Assembly: GCA_002309915.1 (NCBI GenBank)
Contig: DBYT01000028.1
Coordinates: forward strand, 1 to 7,334
Source of the DNA: Bacteroidales bacterium UBA1179
GTDB lineage: Bacteria; Bacteroidota; Bacteroidia; Bacteroidales; Bacteroidaceae
Length of the DNA: 7,334 nucleotides
Direction of reading: 5' to 3'
Positions 4,969-7,334 of this stretch are shown piece by piece. The notes below the pieces were generated by a model that was given only the letters and a program-made list of their open reading frames with translations, was not told the DNA's origin and ran no database searches. Positions within the stretch are counted from its first letter, which is position 1. Each line of letters opens with the position of its first letter. Made by a program: the position numbers and the translations under genes.

Positions 4969-6429
4969 TCAGGATTTTTTATCGGCGCTGTGACGGACTA
5001 ACGTCAGAGTGTGGTCGATGGTGGAGGGGAGTTCCTCCGGATAATGGGTTACTATGATGAGGGTCTTCTGCGGATTCAGGCAGAAGGCCTTTATTATTTG
5101 CATTACCAGGGTGCGGCGCCGGCGGTCCAGTCCGTGAAGCGGTTCGTCAAGGATGAGTAGGGAAGGGTTCTTTACGAACGCGCGGGCCAGCAGGATCATT
5201 CGCTGCTCTCCGCTGGAGAGTTCCAGGAAATCACGGTCCTCCAGTTCCGTTATTCCGAATATGTTCATCCATACGCGGCAGGATTCCCTTTCCTGTTCGG
5301 TAATTTTTTTATACAAACCGATGGTGTCGTGAAGGCCCGATGCCACTATATCGATGGCGGGGTAGCGGCGGCAGTAGGAGCGGTGCATCTCGGGCGATAC
5401 GTACCCGATATGTTTCTTGATTTCCCAGATGCTCTCGCCTGTACCGCGCGGACGGCCAAAGAGTGCTATATCGCAGGCGTATGATTGTGGGTTATCGGCA
5501 TAGACCATGCTCAGAAGGGCCGATTTGCCGCTTCCGTTGGGGCCAAGGAGCGCCCAATGCTCACCTTTGCGTACTGTCCAGTCCAGTTCGTTGAGGATTC
5601 GGCGGCTCTCATACTGGAGTATTACCTTGTTGCAGCGTACAATCTCGTCGGAATCCATACCGTTCTCGGGCAGGTTATGCATGAGGTCCACAAGATCCTG
5701 GGGTAGGAGTGGCTCAGGGAGCGATTCTTCGGGCTCGGCCATATAGTCCTGGACGGGCATTACGGTGCTGCAGCGGCGGTCATGAACCTCAATTACATGC
5801 GTTATGAATGAGGGAATGTCCTCGCGGCGTGATACCACAAGGATAATCTGCATCTTCCACTCCGTAACCAGGTTCTCAAGCAGACGGCAGAGCATATCGC
5901 GGGTTTGTGCATCGAGCCCAATGAAGGGGCTGTCTATGATCACCATGCGGGGACGTACAGCCAGCGAACGGGCCAGTTGGTACTTGCGCATTTCGCCGCT
6001 GGAGAGTGTCACAAGCTGCTTTTCCCAGATGAATGGGAGGTCAAACAGAGTGAAAAGGCGCTCTTTCCAGACGGGATCCTTGATATCGGGGAATGCATCG
6101 CGTACAACAGGTGATTCGCCCATCTCGGTCATGTTCCAGCGCTGCTGGTAGAAATAGGTGCTGTCGGCACTGCCGTAGCTGTCGCGGAATGTGATGTTGC
6201 GGATATCGGCCCCGCAAATACCGTTGCCGTATTCCACCTCGCGGTGGTCCAAAAGCGGATACTGACGCAATAAGGTGTTAACCAGCAATGTCTTACCGGC
6301 ACCGTTGGGGCCTACAATGGCAGTCTGCCAGCCGTCACGGATGCATAAATTAATGGGCGCGGCCATTCTGTAACGTGCATCGCAGGCCAGACCGTTCTCA
6401 ATTCTTATGGTAAAATCACCTCTTTCCAC
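4969..6429 (-). CDS. ModF-like ATPase with two ABC domains
   Basis: A soluble protein of 486 residues with two ABC nucleotide-binding domains and no membrane segment, the same plan and length as E. coli ModF. Domain 1 has Walker A GPNGAGKT (40-47), signature LSSGE (142-146) and Walker B IIDSP (164-168). The catalytic Glu is Ser167, and the switch His position is Ser200 (VVSRRED). Domain 2 is intact: GPNGSGKS (296-303), LSSGE (404-408), LILDEP (425-430) and His462 in VTHYPEE. The segment LFGRPRGTGESIWEIKKHIG (323-342) closely resembles ModF. ModF's own role is unclear, and no modABC genes are seen here, so a molybdate link is unproven. The start is a GTG, chosen because the first strand (FTIRIENG) precedes the first internal Met at 22. 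Confidence 0.87.
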   Translation of the reverse strand: MERGDFTIRIENGLACDARYRMAAPINLCIRDGWQTAIVGPNGAGKTLLVNTLLRQYPLLDHREVEYGNGICGADIRNITFRDSYGSADSTYFYQQRWNMTEMGESPVVRDAFPDIKDPVWKERLFTLFDLPFIWEKQLVTLSSGEMRKYQLARSLAVRPRMVIIDSPFIGLDAQTRDMLCRLLENLVTEWKMQIILVVSRREDIPSFITHVIEVHDRRCSTVMPVQDYMAEPEESLPEPLLPQDLVDLMHNLPENGMDSDEIVRCNKVILQYESRRILNELDWTVRKGEHWALLGPNGSGKSALLSMVYADNPQSYACDIALFGRPRGTGESIWEIKKHIGYVSPEMHRSYCRRYPAIDIVASGLHDTIGLYKKITEQERESCRVWMNIFGITELEDRDFLELSSGEQRMILLARAFVKNPSLLILDEPLHGLDRRRRTLVMQIIKAFCLNPQKTLIIVTHYPEELPSTIDHTLTLVRHSADKKS

Positions 6430-6448
6430 TTTATTGCTTTTATCACTG

Positions 6449-6456
6449 CAAAGTTA
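6449..6456 (-). promoter_or_regulatory. -7 promoter element of the ModF-like ATPase
   Basis: On the minus strand this reads TAACTTTG, an exact match to TAnnTTTG. The expected start near 6444 gives a leader of about 15 bases before the GTG. No good -33 element is visible. It sits back to back with the methyltransferase promoter, with 13 bases between the two -7 boxes. Confidence 0.65.
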
Positions 6457-6471
6457 GTGTAAAATGCACTA
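6455..6471. repeat. Inverted repeat between the divergent promoters
   Basis: TAGTG (6455-6459) and CACTA (6467-6471) form a perfect 5-bp inverted repeat with a 7-base spacer. It is centred between the two -7 boxes and shares bases with both. It could be an operator for a shared regulator, or simply reflect the symmetry of two back-to-back promoters. Confidence 0.35.
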
Positions 6472-6477
6472 CCTTCG
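6470..6477 (+). promoter_or_regulatory. -7 promoter element of the RsmI-like methyltransferase
   Basis: TACCTTCG matches TAnnTTTG except for one base. It ends 4 bases before the ATG at 6482, so the transcript probably begins at or within a few bases of that codon. This argues against the in-frame ATG at 6464, which lies upstream of the element. Confidence 0.6.
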
Positions 6478-6481
6478 TGCC

Positions 6482-7186
6482 ATGATTCCCGCTTTATATC
6501 TTATTCCGAACCTTTTGGGTGATACTCCGGTTGAGCAGGTGCTGCCCCCGTACAATCACGAAATCATAATGGGCATACGCCATTTCATAGTGGAGGATGT
6601 ACGCACCGCCCGCCGTTTCCTCAAACTGGTGGACCGCTCAATCGACATAGACCAGCTCACATTCTACACACTCAACAAACACACCAACCCCGATGAGGTT
6701 GCAAGCATGCTCCGTCCGCTGGAGGAGGGTAGTCCCATGGGAGTCATATCAGAAGCCGGCTGCCCCGCCGTAGCCGATCCCGGGGCCGATGTCGTAGCAA
6801 TAGCCCAGCGCAAAGGCCTCCAGGTAGTGCCCCTGGTAGGTCCCTCAAGCATAATCCTTGCAGTAATGGGATCCGGATTCAACGGCCAAAGCTTCGCCTT
6901 CAACGGCTACCTCCCCATAGAGCCCGATGAAAGAATAAAGGTGCTAAAGAAACTGGAGCAGCGAGCCTACACCGAGAATCAGACCCAACTCTTTATAGAG
7001 ACCCCGTACCGCAACTCCAAGATGATGGCCGACATCCTGAAAGCCTGCCGTCCTCAGACCCATCTCTGCATAGCAGCCGGCCTAACCACCAAGGACGAGT
7101 ACATCAAAACCCACACCGTAAAAGACTGGAACGGTAAACTTCCATCACTTGAAAAGATACCCTGTATCTTCCTTATCTACAAGTAA
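6482..7186 (+). CDS. Short RsmI-type SAM-dependent methyltransferase
   Basis: A 234-residue tetrapyrrole-methylase-fold protein of the RsmI family (COG0313). RsmI adds the 2'-O-methyl group to cytidine 1402 of 16S rRNA. Supporting motifs are the opening strand ALYLIPNLLGDTP (4-16), the E38-D39 pair in the place of RsmI's AEDTR, the SAM-site loops ISEAGCPAVADPG (89-101) and VGPSSIILAVMGSG (119-132), FNGYLP (140-145) and IETPYRN (172-178). It is shorter than the roughly 280 residues of E. coli RsmI and stops after the methylase fold (IFLIYK), lacking the C-terminal extension. GD replaces the usual GN of the first loop. The substrate could therefore differ. The ATG at 6482 is preferred over 6464 because the promoter lies between them and the family begins with this strand. 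It is transcribed away from the ATPase gene. Confidence 0.87.
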   Translation: MIPALYLIPNLLGDTPVEQVLPPYNHEIIMGIRHFIVEDVRTARRFLKLVDRSIDIDQLTFYTLNKHTNPDEVASMLRPLEEGSPMGVISEAGCPAVADPGADVVAIAQRKGLQVVPLVGPSSIILAVMGSGFNGQSFAFNGYLPIEPDERIKVLKKLEQRAYTENQTQLFIETPYRNSKMMADILKACRPQTHLCIAAGLTTKDEYIKTHTVKDWNGKLPSLEKIPCIFLIYK

Positions 7187-7190
7187 TTAT

Positions 7191-7205
7191 TAAAGGCTCC
7201 CTTTA
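7191..7205. terminator. Small hairpin after the methyltransferase, weak terminator candidate
   Basis: TAAAGG (7191-7196) pairs with CCTTTA (7200-7205) around a CTC loop, five bases after the methyltransferase stop. It is short and has no T-tract on either strand, so its role as a terminator is doubtful. It also overlaps the stop codon of the possible minus-strand frame that ends at 7203. Confidence 0.25.
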
Positions 7206-7334
7206 GCGAAAATACTCCAAAAGTTCTCCTATAGAATCTCGCCAAAGTGTCCCACGCTCATCGGCCCAGGAGGAGGGTGGGAGGCTGGTTGGTGTGGGAC
7301 ACGGGGCGTGGATGAGGGGATGTAACACAACGAA
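7203..7334 (-). CDS. Possible 3' end of a minus-strand reading frame (partial, unproven)
   Basis: From the window edge the minus strand is open for 43 codons and ends with TAA at 7203-7205. The last part reads WADERGTLWRDSIGELLEYF plus Arg and looks protein-like, while the earlier part is proline-rich (PCPTPTSLPP) and looks low-complexity. The frame would converge on the methyltransferase with a 16-base gap, a plausible arrangement. Against it, the stretch is short, GC-rich and contains a long inverted repeat, and the plus strand is also open over much of it. I recognise no family. It may equally be an intergenic repeat. Confidence 0.22.
   Translation of the reverse strand, partial: FVVLHPLIHAPCPTPTSLPPSSWADERGTLWRDSIGELLEYFR
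7247..7302. repeat. GC-rich inverted repeat in the terminal intergenic region
   Basis: GTGTCCCAC (7247-7255) is the exact reverse complement of GTGGGACAC (7294-7302), with 38 bases between. Inside, CCCA (7265-7268) can pair with TGGG (7278-7281). A competing pairing joins CCACGC (7252-7257) to a GCGTGG beyond the right arm. The plus strand between the arms is rich in short G-runs. It may be a REP-like palindromic element, but the copy number in the genome is unknown. Confidence 0.45.

Noticed and set aside
4960..4985. Terminator between the XRE gene and the ATPase gene
   Set aside because: There is a run of six T at 4974-4979, but no stable stem directly before it on either strand.
5804..6151. 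Plus-strand open frames inside the ATPase gene (5485-6151)
   Set aside because: They are opposite conserved ABC motifs of the minus-strand gene and have no family features.
6464..6481. Earlier ATG for the methyltransferase, adding six residues
   Set aside because: The -7 promoter box lies downstream of this ATG, and the family's first strand begins just after the ATG at 6482.
1..7334. CRISPR array, tRNA or rRNA gene, insertion sequence or integrase site
   Set aside because: No regularly spaced repeats, tRNA-like cloverleaf, rRNA segment, transposase gene or flanking terminal repeats with target duplication were seen.

Overview
The window looks like chromosomal DNA of a member of the Bacteroidales (Bacteroides/Prevotella-like). 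The evidence is the gene order rpsF-rpsR-rplI with no ssb, several close matches to the Bacteroidota -7 promoter element TAnnTTTG, A/T-rich leaders without Shine-Dalgarno sequences at most first genes, and protein families that look typical of that group. The species cannot be named from the sequence.

Layout. (1) 1-1247: a ribosomal protein operon, bS6-bS18-bL9, with its own promoter and a strong intrinsic terminator. (2) 1259-3698: a two-gene unit of mtaB (tRNA ms2t6A methylthiotransferase) and a family 2 glycosyltransferase one base apart. It starts from a promoter that seems to give an almost leaderless mRNA and ends in a large folded element whose outer stem includes the glycosyltransferase stop codon. 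(3) 3702-4966: an AT-richer two-gene module, an eight-segment membrane protein built from two copies of a four-segment unit, overlapped by a 63-residue XRE/Cro-type regulator. A two-tier palindrome sits on its promoter. (4) 4969-6429, minus strand: a ModF-like double ABC ATPase whose first nucleotide-binding domain lacks catalytic residues. (5) 6482-7186: a short RsmI-type SAM-dependent methyltransferase, divergent from the ATPase, with back-to-back promoters. (6) 7187-7334: a GC-rich tail with a long inverted repeat and an unproven minus-strand reading frame open to the window edge.

The first two units serve translation (ribosome assembly, tRNA modification), and the methyltransferase may do so too. 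The least described part is the membrane protein/XRE pair. Its overlap, SD-coupled second gene and symmetric operator-like sites suggest a self-regulated membrane module. Its function cannot be read from the sequence. Two start choices follow from promoter positions: the membrane protein starts at 3766, and the methyltransferase at 6482.
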